A stretch of 64,000 bases of DNA, from positions 3,105,501 through 3,169,500 of the forward strand of contig JAKSGN010000037.1 in NCBI GenBank assembly GCA_024180945.1. Reading direction: 5' to 3'. Shown piece by piece: positions 38,918-48,670 of the stretch. Under the pieces are notes generated by a model. It did not search any database and had not been told where the DNA came from. It was given only the letters and a program-made list of their open reading frames with translations. The stretch is from Macrophomina tecta (lineage: Eukaryota > Ascomycota > Dothideomycetes > Botryosphaeriales > Botryosphaeriaceae). A program made the position numbers and the translations under genes. Positions within the stretch are counted from its first letter, which is position 1, and each line of letters opens with the position of its first letter.

Positions 38918-39301
38918 TATTACGCCGTTACTCTTTCTAGGGAAGGTCGGGTATATTATTAAATAGCATAGGCTTTTAGAGGGCCGTAGTAATAGATAGA
39001 GAAGAATCGCACGTAATATTAGAATAAGAATTAATTAATAAGTTAACTATAAGGGTCCTATCTACTATAAATGAGTATAGTCTATATATATAGAATATTT
39101 AGTTAGATTATAATAGATTACTAGCTAGCTTACCGTAATCTAGTAAGTTAAGTAATCTATAGTTAGTATACTAGATAATAGATCCACCTTCTATTTTTTA
39201 GAATATAATCCGAACTAAAAATTTTCCGCTCTAAGAAATTAGAATTTTTTTTAAAAAGTAGGGCCGTTCTTCTTTTATCCCCTCTAGCTAGTGTCGTAAC
39301 A
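38918..39301 (-). repeat. 5' LTR of gypsy element
   Basis: 384 bases; begins tattacgccgttactctttc and ends gtgtcgtaaca. The last bases still show the ACA end expected of an LTR beginning with TGT. Less mutated than the other LTR copies in the window. The copia element starts directly to its right. Confidence 0.87.
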
Positions 39302-42300
39302 CCTAGTAATATTAATACTAGTAGAGGTCTAGTTAAAGTTCTTAGTAAAGAAATAGTTTAAATAACTTTTCTTAATTCTAGTAATAATTAAATTATATAT
39401 AATATTTAGAATATTTTATTTACTTCTAATTTACTAATTAGTATTATTTTATCACGAATTTTCTATAAGAGAAAATTAAACTAGCTATTTTTTATTAGCT
39501 TAAACACTTCTAGTTTTTATAATAATAGTAACTATAAGATTATATACACGCTATATAGTAAAGAGCTTAGAGTTTTTAGCCTAAGAATCTAGTTAGTTAA
39601 TAATTAAACTTAATACTACTATTTACTACTTCTATTAGCGGTAACTACTAAATTTAATATTAATCTTCTTTATCGCTATATAGAATATATATTCTACTAT
39701 ATATATAAGATTCTTACTAAATAACTAAGTATTAAGCTTATTAGCTAATAGTAAATATATAAGACTTATAAGCTTACTAAGTCTTAGCATAAAATTAGCT
39801 ATAAACTATAATAGTAAGTAGAGTAGCTAGGGCAACTAGTCTATTTTAATATAGTCTAAATATTAGTTACTAGAATAAAAGAAGAATACTATTTCTTCTA
39901 ATTTAAGAATAACGCTATAGTTTTATTTAGGCTTATCTATTTAAGTATAAATACGAGGCTCTAAATATCCTAAAGAAATATATAGAATTACTATATACCT
40001 AGACTAAAGAATACCTAAAAGCCTATTAAATTAATATTAGTATAGAATTACTAATAAATTAATTATAAGTATACTATATAGAAAGAGAAATTCGACTCTA
40101 AATATTAATACCTTATATACTAGAGTAAAATAGAAAGGCTAAGAAAGTAAACTATATAACTAAGACTAGGCTTAGATTAATACTATAAAAAGCTAACTTA
40201 TTATTATATCTCTAGTCTAAAGCACTAAATACAATAGTTAAAATTATTAACTAAATATCTACTCGGACTAATAAGAACTATAAAATACTATTTTAACTAC
40301 TTATAAAAAAGCTATATCTACTAACTATAGTTCCGAATATTTTAAACTAGAGAACTATTAGTTATACTATATACATATATATTTTAAACCTAAAAATACA
40401 CTTAAGGCAATAAGCTAGAGTTACGAATATAATATAAAAAGCTTATTAGCTATAAAAAAAACTTAATTTATTAAATCTATCTTTTAGCTAAGCGTGCTAT
40501 TATTAGAACCTCGTATATCTTATTTAATAAAAAGAATATTAAACTTCCTTCTATATAAAATATCTTAGAAGAAGATAATTTAATAGTAGAATATATATTA
40601 TTACCTCTATTATCGAAGAATAAAGCTTTACTAGATATTAATTAGAATTAAAATTTTTCTTAGTATTAAAAGAAGAAGATTTTATAAAACTAAACTATTA
40701 AGTAGTTCGAATAGTAATATCGACTTTAAATAATTATATAATGTGCCTTATAGCTATAAAATTAAGATATATAATAGTAATTAATTAAATTAGATATAGA
40801 ATAAGATAAAGAGCAAGATTTAAATACTCTATTAAAATAATAAGACTATTATTATTTAAATAATAAATCTACTCTATTAGATTTACTAGAATCTATTTAT
40901 CTAGAAGAACCTATACTAGTTAGAAAATTAGCTCGAGATAGATCTTAAATAAAAAGAGAATAGTACTATTATAGACTCTTAAATATATATACTAGTAAGC
41001 TAGGCAGGCTAAGAAATATCTTTATAATTTTACTATTTATTATAACCTACTACTTTCTTACTAGACTCGATTACTAACCTTAAGTTAAGAATTTCCTACC
41101 TAAGCTAACTAACTAAAAAGAAGTCCTTAATTATTCTCTTAAAAATTAGTAGATTCTTAGCGGTATTAAAGAATTAAAATAGTATTAAACTAATTATACC
41201 TAGGATATAGTAGAATTCCTAGAGAATACTAGAATTTTACTAGCTACTTAGGTATTTAAGTATAAGACTAACTCTTAAGAAGAACTTATATTATATAAAA
41301 TTTAACTTTATATTCGTAGAGATAAGTAATATTTAGGGCTAGACTACTATAATATCTTTACTTCTATTATTAGACCTGCTACTTTTAAAATTCTTATAGC
41401 TATTATTACCCTACTAGATCTCGAATATAAATAGCTAGATGTTATATTAGTCTATATTAAAGGTAAAATTAATAAACTAAATATCTATATAGCTTTATCT
41501 TATAGATTTTCACCTTAGCTAACTAAGCAGAAACTAATTATTTTATTATAAAAAGCTCTCTATAGCTTAAAATAAGTACCCCGACTTTAGTAATAAGAAC
41601 TAGTTAAATACCTTATATTAATTAGATACTACTAGTTAAAAGCTAACCCCTATATCTTTATATACTAAGACGGAGTAATTATTATTATCTATATTAATAA
41701 CCTAATTCTAATTTATAAGAATAAAGTAAGAATTATATTTATAAAGAAAAAACTTAGCTCTAAATATAATCTATAAGATTTAGAACTAGTTAGCTTCTAT
41801 CTAGAAATAAAAGTTATAAGAGATCGCAAGAATTGAGTTATATAAATTAGCTAAGAGTTATATATTTAAAAAATTCTATATACTTACTATATAGAGATCT
41901 ATAAGCTAAGCTTAATTTCTATAAGTCCTACTAAGAATTAATTACTACCTTAATAAGAAAAAGAAGTACTAAATAATCTCTAAATAGAATACTAGTTTTT
42001 AATTAGTTCTCTTAGCTATATAGCTAATATAACTAGAGTAGATATTATCTTTATAACTTATAAACTTTATTAATTTATTTCTAATCCTATAGATTAATAT
42101 CTAAGCACTGCCTATTAGATTCTATAATATCTAAAGGGACACTAGAATCTTATAATTAAATTTAGTATAACCGAATCTAGACTACTTAATTTTTATAAAT
42201 TTACCGATGTAGCTTATACTAATAACCTAAATAATAGAGCTAGTACTTAAGAATATATATTCTTCGCTACTAAAGAACTAATATTATTTAAATTAAGTAA

Positions 42301-42690
42301 ATAGTTAGATATTACTACATCATTAACTAAAGCTAAATATGTTAGAATAACAAACGCTATTAAAGAAGTAATCTAGATTAGAAAGCTACTTAAGAAACTA
42401 TACTATACTAAACTAGATATCTATCTAATCTAAATTCTTAGAGATAACTAGCTAGTAATCTTCTTAACTAAGCCTAACCGTAAAGATTACTCTAAAATTA
42501 AATATATTAAGTTAAAATACTATTTCATCCATTATTAGATTAAAAATAGTATTATTTACTTAGATTATATCCTAACTAGCTATATAGCTACTAACGAACT
42601 TACTAAGGCACTTACTTCTAATAAGTTTAAGTAATTTATACAACAAATTAGTTTATTACCTGCCCCTAGATTGGAAACTATTTTGCCTTA
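39302..42690 (+). mobile_element. RIPped Ty1/copia retrotransposon, internal region
   Basis: The plus-strand polyprotein remnants occur in copia order. A gag-pre-integrase-like part lies near 39,480-39,880. Integrase-like residues at about 39,890-40,260 include YKYEALNILKKYIELLYT. Reverse transcriptase at about 41,450-41,880 has KALYSLKxVPRL and YINNLILI (41,687-41,704, YVDD with Asp to Asn). RNase H runs to about 42,640, ending ANELTKALTSNKFK. The 5' end is cut by or adjoins the gypsy LTR. A 3' LTR probably lies in 42,690-42,960 but I could not match a second copy. Dead by many stops. Confidence 0.85.
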
Positions 42691-43358
42691 ATTTTCTACT
42701 ATTAATACGATTATTATGCACCTCTACTACTTTAACAGCAGCTATAGATCAGGATTTTAACTAATCTAAAGAATATAATAGAAATTAAGATTAGCTATAA
42801 CCTAATCTATAATACTTATGTATTAGGTTTCATACATAAGTTCGACTATTATAGTATTAATACTATTTTTAATATTTGTTATTAGTCTAATGATTTATCA
42901 ACTACTTCTATTTAGTTGTAAATGGTCTCTAGTTACTCAAGAATTCAGTCATTCATTCACTTATTATAATTGATTCACCTATTTTATTTCATCAGTTCCC
43001 ATCCCATAAGCTGAGCATCAAGCTCGTCGGGGTTCGCACCTACATACAACGAGAATAATTGTTGGGTCTTGACAAGTGAGTACGCTTCGTCGGCCCTTTT
43101 TCGTTCCCCGCCGCCGCAAATTTTGCAAAAGGGGGTGGGGGATCTGCAGGATGGTGCGCCACACAGGTGGTGCACCACCTTGAACATTTCACGCACGCAC
43201 AGGTGGATCTAAAAGTGGAATGGATCCTAGAAATGTGGGGAACACAGTAATTTCCGCTCTAAAATCCTTTTTTACAGATGGCCCTGTACAAATCATTCTA
43301 AAGCCGTCGCCATTGAACTTATAGTCGATTGTAGTTATACATACCTTCAACCAACTGT
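42691..43358. other. Transition from RIPped to normal DNA; no supported gene
   Basis: CpA and TpG return progressively between 42,640 and 42,980, and composition is normal afterwards. A 62-codon ATG frame on the minus strand (43,187-42,984) ends NPDELDAQLMGWELMK. It has a protein-like tail but no family that I know, and no upstream exon could be joined with confidence. The rest is probably 3' flank of the transcription-factor gene. Confidence 0.4.
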
Positions 43359-45799
43359 TCATATACTTTCAAGGCAGCGTCCAAACGAACGTGATATCGT
43401 CCAGACAGCCGTTCCAGCCCCCAGGACCTCGCTCCACAGCCGCGCACACGCCTTGCTCAGCGGCAAGCCCGGCTCGATGGTGACATGCGACGCCTCGACG
43501 ATGCGCCGCACGTCCTCAACCACCGCCGCCTCCTCCGGATCCAATTCTCCTCCTTCTACCTCCTCGAGCATCCTCAGCCACCCCACCATCAACACTATAC
43601 ACGGCAGCCCCAGCAGGCACTTGAAGATCGGCAGCCCGTGGCAACCCGTCCGCTTGAGGAACGGGATCCCGTACCGCACCGGCCCCTCGACGAACGTCAA
43701 GATCTGCCGCACGCCCGCCGTCGTCGCGGGACCGCGCGAGATCTCCCGCCGCAGCTGTACCGAGCCGGAGCTCGAGTGCGGCCCATGACCAGGGAGCGCG
43801 GCCGCCCTCGCCGTCCGCGCGGCGCAGGTGCCGACGTGCTGCTCGACGAAGCAGGCAGTCCACAGCAGAAGCGCCGTCAAGGTCAGAGAGTCGGATGGGG
43901 GCAGCGGCGAGTTGCTGTTGCTCGTGTCCGCGCTGCGGGACGCGTAGAATGAATCTAACCAGCGTAAGAGTGCGGTGGTGGAGTTTGCCGGCGTCTCCTC
44001 TTCGGTCTGGTGGCTTGGCGGTGTGGAGATGGGTCGGATGCGGGAGATGTGGAAGTGCAGCGCGCCTGCCAGTACCAGTTGCGCAAGGGCGCCGGAGCAA
44101 GAGCTCAACGATGATGAAGAGGATGGCTGTCGGGGTGATTTCAGGAGGGATGCCATGGCGGACTGGAATGTTGGTGGAGTCGGGCCGCATCGTCTTGTGG
44201 CCGACCAGGATTCAGCGTCGGAGCTGCGCCAGAGCCGCTCGTCGAAGGGAAGCTCAGCGGCGACAGTGAAGCAGTCGAGGGACGTATCAAAGGGGGCGGC
44301 GAACGGGGACATGTGCAGGATGGCTGCGAGGCAGAAGTTCCACCAGTACGACCTGAAGGGCCCCGATTTTCTTGTCAGCAAGTGGCTACGAAGACCGGGC
44401 GGACGGGCTGCCACTCATTACCGTTTGAGATACTCCTTCTCGACCCAGTCGTGCCATTCGGTGCAGCTCGATGAGCTCATATGCTCCGGTGGGTCCTGCA
44501 CCATCTACGAAGCTTCATATCAGACTCTTTCACATTCCGAGCACTGGACCTGCTATAAGAGCAGAATGATGTGTAAAAGAGAAAGACAAAGGACTCACTC
44601 TCAGTAGCTGCACTTGCAGGTACGAGCTCTGATATTTCAGTGCGGGCTCGTTGGACATAGTGGAGAATATCACTAGCAGCGGCAGCGTTTGAAGCCTCCA
44701 CGCGCCCCGGCCATCATCCTCGTCGCCCTTTCCGGCTTCCTCCTCAAACATGGCAAAAGCGACCTCATAGAGAGCGAGGGCCTCTGCCATCTCATAGCAA
44801 AGGAGTGCTCCGATGGCACACATCGCCACTAAAAGCGGCTTTGATGTGGCTGAGATTTCGAAGGTGGGCACGTGAATGATCGGGGTATGGTTGTGGAAGT
44901 GCTGAAAGTAGGATTTGATGTAGCGTGGCAGGGCCCAGGGGGACGTGTGCGCGGCGCAGGCTCGGGTGTTGTAAGCGCTGATAGAGCCTTCCAGCTCCGG
45001 AACAGCACTGTCGGGTGACCAGTCGAGTTCAGGTATGGCCTCCGGGCCTTGACAGCCTTCGAGAGCGCGGACCAGATCATTTACTCCTTGTGGAGAGAGG
45101 GGGCTCTGTGCTGCCTGTAGTCTAGGCGAGGAATCGGTGCAAGAGGGCCCATCGGGCGTGTCCGGGCCCAACCCCAGCATGGACTCAATCTGCTCGCAAG
45201 AGAACGAGTCGCTGGCTCCATTGCGGACATTGATGTTGTAATCGAAACTTGGCTCGGCACTGGGCGACCCGAGTAGATCAAACCCGGCATCAGCACCTGA
45301 ACAGACCTCGCTCCAGACTGCTGAATTATCGTCCGTATATTGCTGGGAATATTCCTAGAAGTGGCGAGGAGGCTCTTAGTTATGAAGACAGCTCTTGATG
45401 CAGCCCGGCTCAATTCAAGCTTACTGTGCGTGTTGGTGGTGGAATGCGGCGCAGCTGCTGTGTTCGCCCAGCGTCGGCTATTTGAGCATTGTGCAGTGAT
45501 TTCTCATGCCGACTACGGATATCTCTCCAGAAAATGTGAGCGGATATAATACGCATGGAATGTGGAGCACGCGTACTTGCGTACAAACACCCGTGGACAG
45601 TAACTACATTGAAAGCGACGTGTGGGGATGTCTGTAGATGCCGTCGGATCATATCAAAATCAGCAATTTCTTCAGGGGCTCGACTGAGAATGCGCGGTTG
45701 CTCACGCGACTGCTCGTGCCTGATCTTGTGCTCCTTTCTCGTGAAGTGTGCAAGACACCAGGTACACTTGAATGGCTTTATCAAAGGTTGCTGGCTCAT
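43359..45799 (-). CDS. C2H2 zinc-finger, fungal-specific transcription factor
   Basis: Six exons join in frame: 45799-45706, 45631-45577, 45524-45425, 45354-44599, 44504-44422 and 44352-43359, giving 693 aa. Introns are 52-94 bases with GT..AG ends, and several have clear CTGA/CTAA-type branch sites. Two classical fingers appear only after splicing: C12-C15-H28-H32 and C40-C43-H56-H61, ending RSRHEKSLH. A Ser/Pro/acid-rich linker follows. The fungal_trans regulatory domain starts near residue 220 (YIKSYFQHFHNHTPIIHVPTF) and includes WHDWVEKEYLKRSYWW and ELPFDERLWRSSDAESW, typical of C2H2-plus-fungal_trans regulators. Probably a nuclear activator of the adjacent aromatic-degradation genes. The ATG at 45,799 is the first one in frame with the finger. 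A TATA-like element lies at 45,871-45,876. Confidence 0.88.
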
Positions 45800-46569
45800 G
45801 ATTCTTTCTCTTGCCCCAGGTGAACAGATGTATACACTCAATATGCACCAGAGCCGCATACAACGGCTACTTATAGAGGCGAAGCTATCGCCGCACCAAT
45901 GACAACCGAGGCCAATGCGTCGCGAGTCATATTTGTCTCCACATAGATACGCACTATCTTGGCTTGGCCACTGAGCCTGATGCCACATGTAAGAATAGGT
46001 AAAATAAGCCGCCTGCTCGATGCACTGTGTCCAGTCGTGATTGCAACGTGAACAAGGAGAAAGTGACGAAAAGGATGGCCGAACTATCCTCTATACAAGT
46101 ACACTTTCGACAGCTCGTTTTCGGTCGGGCCGATCAGGTGCACTACGGAAAGCACCGGGAACTTGTCCGAAACATGAGGGCCTCCGAGTCAGGACGCCTG
46201 CTTGGAAACAACACTTGCGAATGCGACGAAGCGGGTGCAATAATGTAGGCCGAGGGGAACAAATGTAAACGTCGATCTCTTCAAGATTCTCCCGACGAGC
46301 TGGGGAATGACTCCTTTTATGGACCGAGACACATCTTCACAGGAACATCGGACACCCGCCGCCACATGTTCATCAGCACAGGCCTCAATGTGGGGGAGGG
46401 GCGCCACTTGTCCATCCCTCACCTCTGTTTCGTCGCTGGTTTTGCCGCGTCCATGCAAACATACACATATTAACACTCACACACGCATATATTGGCGTCT
46501 TTATGAGACCCAGTTCAAGAGCGTAGGCCACTCCCCCTTAGATTTATGCTAAGCCCTAACAACTCTAAC
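45800..46569. promoter_or_regulatory. Promoter region of the transcription-factor gene
   Basis: This is a 770-base gap between the stop of the dioxygenase and the start of the regulator, both on the minus strand. On the minus strand, TATAAG at 45,871-45,876 lies about 72 bases upstream of the ATG. A CA/TA-rich stretch at 46,450-46,500 resembles a short imperfect repeat. No gene was recognised; short frames on both strands look spurious. Confidence 0.5.
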
Positions 46570-47671
46570 CTACGAATTCAGGCCGACATCGCCAGTGTCA
46601 ATATCGCTAGTGTCGACACCAATCGTGATATATCCAATCATCCCCTCCTCGATGTTTACACCATCCGCCGGAACAATATCAATGACAGGGTTATAACCGC
46701 CCACAGTGCTATTGCCGAAGAGTATGTCGTTTGAATTGAGCGTGCGTTCGATTTCAGTATGCCACGAATACGGTTCATTCGCCATGATCCGCTGCTCGAT
46801 TGCTTCATCGAAGTAAAGCTGGCCCGTAGAGATCCGGTTGCCAGTAGAGATGGTGCCGTTCTCGCGGACAGTCCAATTGGTGAAAACCTTTGATGTTGAA
46901 GCGAAGTCAGCACACCGGCGTTGCATAAAAGACCGTCAACACTTGCCTGGGTATGTATATGGATTGTACGCTCGATGTAGAAGCCGGGGAAGACGGTCCG
47001 CATTTCCATCATTCCATGCTTATCGGTCGGCCACATACCACGGAGCCAGGTTGAGTCGTCCGTGTGTATGTCCGTCGATCCAATGGTGAAATTGGTAACA
47101 TTCAGTTGGTCAAGGAGCTCGAGAAACGGCGTATTTGGAGATTGGCCGGTAAAGCTGGAGTAGCTACCGGTAGCATTGCAGTGCCATAGAGAAACGAGCG
47201 CGCCAGGAAGTGGCTCACAAGTCGCCATGTCAAGGACACCGATATCGAGCCACAAGGGGACTCCAGGCTGGTCCTCACTCATGTCCTGCCTCAAAAGCTG
47301 GGACCTAGACCATTCCATTAGCAGTCGATATCGTCAATGCTGTAGTCGGCGCTGACTGACCTGGGCCAGACATAAGGGCCCTGAGTGGCTTCGGGAGACA
47401 GGACGCAGGTGTCATTCTGGAGCACCTCGTAGTAGGGAGCCTCTGTGACGATTTCGTAGGTGGTGTTTCCACTGGGCTTGTCCAATCCGCGCTTCCGCTT
47501 CATCCTTCTCTCGTACCTCTTTTGGTTGAGAGCTGCGGCCGCACCAGCACAGCGCTTCGACAGGTTAGACCTCCGAGCTAGCTCTGAGTGCGGGACATAG
47601 TGGTCTCCGGCGTGAGCGAGAGCGTGGTTGAAGAGAAGGCACAATGCCAAAACAAGAGAAGTGAGTTCCAT
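46570..47671 (-). CDS. Secreted intradiol ring-cleavage dioxygenase
   Basis: Three exons, 47671-47361, 47304-46947 and 46887-46570, give 328 aa. Intron 1 (56 bases) is GT..AG with a TGCTAAT branch site; intron 2 (59 bases) is GC..AG with donor CAG/GCAAGT. Residues 1-19 form a signal peptide (LTSLVLALCLLFNHALA). The intradiol core has GVPLWLDIGVLD and WHCNATGSY (Tyr152), then RTVFPGFYIERTIHIH with Tyr213, His219 and His221. These four are the Fe(III) ligands of the family, which cleaves catechol-type rings between the hydroxyls to muconate derivatives. It belongs to the extracellular fungal branch; several N-glycosylation sequons (NAT, NVT, NFT, NWT) fit secretion. ATG at 47,671 was chosen because it opens the signal peptide. 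Divergent from the monooxygenase. Confidence 0.92.
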
Positions 47672-48670
47672 TGAGGGCAAGATTGTGCTGGAAGAGGGCG
47701 TTGGTCAGAAGGTGGCGTTCTTCGTAGCGTCTTTCGTTCCTTTTATAGGGAGTCCAGCAACGGCATCAGGAGCCGAGACCTGGTCCGCTGCTGTGAAATA
47801 TGCTATATGCGATTGGATTGGTCAGAATTGGGGCAGTGCAGAAGGACCTTCCTACTTCGATCCTGTTGTGGTCAGTCCAGTTTCGACCGATATTATGGCC
47901 AAGAGTTGAGATACCGGATCGACCAAATCCGTGAATTCTTACTTGCTCAGTCTCAGCACCGGCATAAGCAACCCTGGCGAGAGAGTGAAAGGGGTCCGCG
48001 TCGGTCAAACGTAAGGAGACCCGGGCATCTTGCCGCTAATCTGTTTATTCCCCACACTAAGCCGCATTGATCATCGATCGGGCGTCTGAGCATATCCATG
48101 TCTCAATATTCCGGTACTATGCGGTAGTATTCTGTTGTACCGCTCGGCGGTATCGTGTTGTCCGAACGGATGCCAGTACTATGTCCGGCCATCTATAGCG
48201 GTAAGCCTTACCACCGAACCTGAATGTCCGTTCAATGACTAGTAAAGGGCTACCTTTGAGTGGATAAGGTCTGAATATGTCCAACCAGAACGGAATGGGA
48301 AGCTGGTGGCCCCGCCCCCGCCCCCGCCAACGTACATACATACTACTGGAAAACAGGACACACCGTCGGCACGACTACCACAGCTACCCGTGCTACTCAT
48401 GATTAGAAATATGATCCACCGAATTTACGGCGGAGCGGAATGCCCATTTCCGTGCTCATACCGCAATGTGGGCCTCTATTCAGAGGCCAGCTCGGATCCC
48501 GGAAGCGGCGGGGATGTTTGCTGGGAATCCTGGAAAAAGATCCAAGATTCCAGCCTTAACTATATATCCTCTACATCCAGGACGGGAAAATGGTGCTGCA
48601 ACTACAGCTAGTACTCAATCTTTAACTCCCTCTTTACCAGCAAACAATTACTCAGTGACCTACTTTGAGA
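47672..48670. promoter_or_regulatory. Shared divergent promoter of dioxygenase and monooxygenase
   Basis: 1.0 kb separates the two divergent starts. For the dioxygenase, TATAAAA on the minus strand (47,741-47,747) lies about 70 bases upstream of its ATG. For the monooxygenase, TATATAT at 48,561-48,567 lies about 104 bases upstream. A GC-box-like direct repeat (cccgcccccgcccccgcc) is at about 48,310-48,330. Around 48,110-48,240 are several CGG/CCG-containing inverted pairs, for example tccgaacgga and tgtccgttc, candidate regulator sites. The region between lacks a convincing gene. Confidence 0.6.

Larger units (their letters stand above)
32685..39301 (-). mobile_element. Full-length RIPped Ty3/gypsy LTR retrotransposon
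   Basis: The 6,617-base element has LTRs at both ends and its coding strand is minus. Reverse transcriptase is read at about 36,320-36,350 as YLNNILIY, the YxDD box with both Asp changed to Asn, followed by EExKKYV and LLVKLEKY-type residues and LDFIIE, in the usual gypsy order. The polypurine tract agaggagggatag lies next to the left LTR at about 33,069-33,085, confirming orientation. The gag-like part is expected at 38,000-38,900, and RNase H and integrase at about 34,500-36,000. All frames are broken by RIP, so the copy is dead. Confidence 0.88.
1..42700. other. RIP-mutated AT-rich tract, left
   Basis: The tract shows near absence of CpA and TpG, great excess of TpA, and no long open frames; the first 60 bases contain no CA or TG at all. 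Recognisable proteins inside it (RecQ helicase, gypsy and copia polyproteins) are interrupted mainly by TAG and TAA at positions where Gln or Trp is expected, and carry changes such as Asp to Asn and His to Tyr. This is the established signature of repeat-induced point mutation (C to T on either strand, preferring CpA) in Pezizomycotina. GC-richer patches survive at 8-24 kb. The boundary to normal DNA is gradual over about 42,640-42,980. Confidence 0.93.

Noticed and set aside
1..42700. Mitochondrial or bacterial AT-rich insert as the cause of the composition
   Set aside because: Nuclear retrotransposon proteins, LTRs and the specific CpA/TpG loss with TAG/TAA stops fit RIP, not an organelle or bacterial source.
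43015..43050. ggttcgcacc string resembling a tRNA T-arm
   Set aside because: No matching acceptor, D or anticodon stems nearby, and the T-stem does not pair properly.
42984..43196. 62-70-codon minus-strand frame ending NPDELDAQLMGWELMK
   Set aside because: The first codon in the frame is not ATG (an ATG follows at 43,187). No family was recognised and no exon could be joined. It is possibly the 3' exon of a lost gene, but not supportable as a gene.
43453..44607. Four overlapping plus-strand frames of 110-210 codons
   Set aside because: They lie opposite the long last exon of the transcription factor in GC-rich DNA, have Arg/Ser/Pro-skewed composition, and are antisense shadows.
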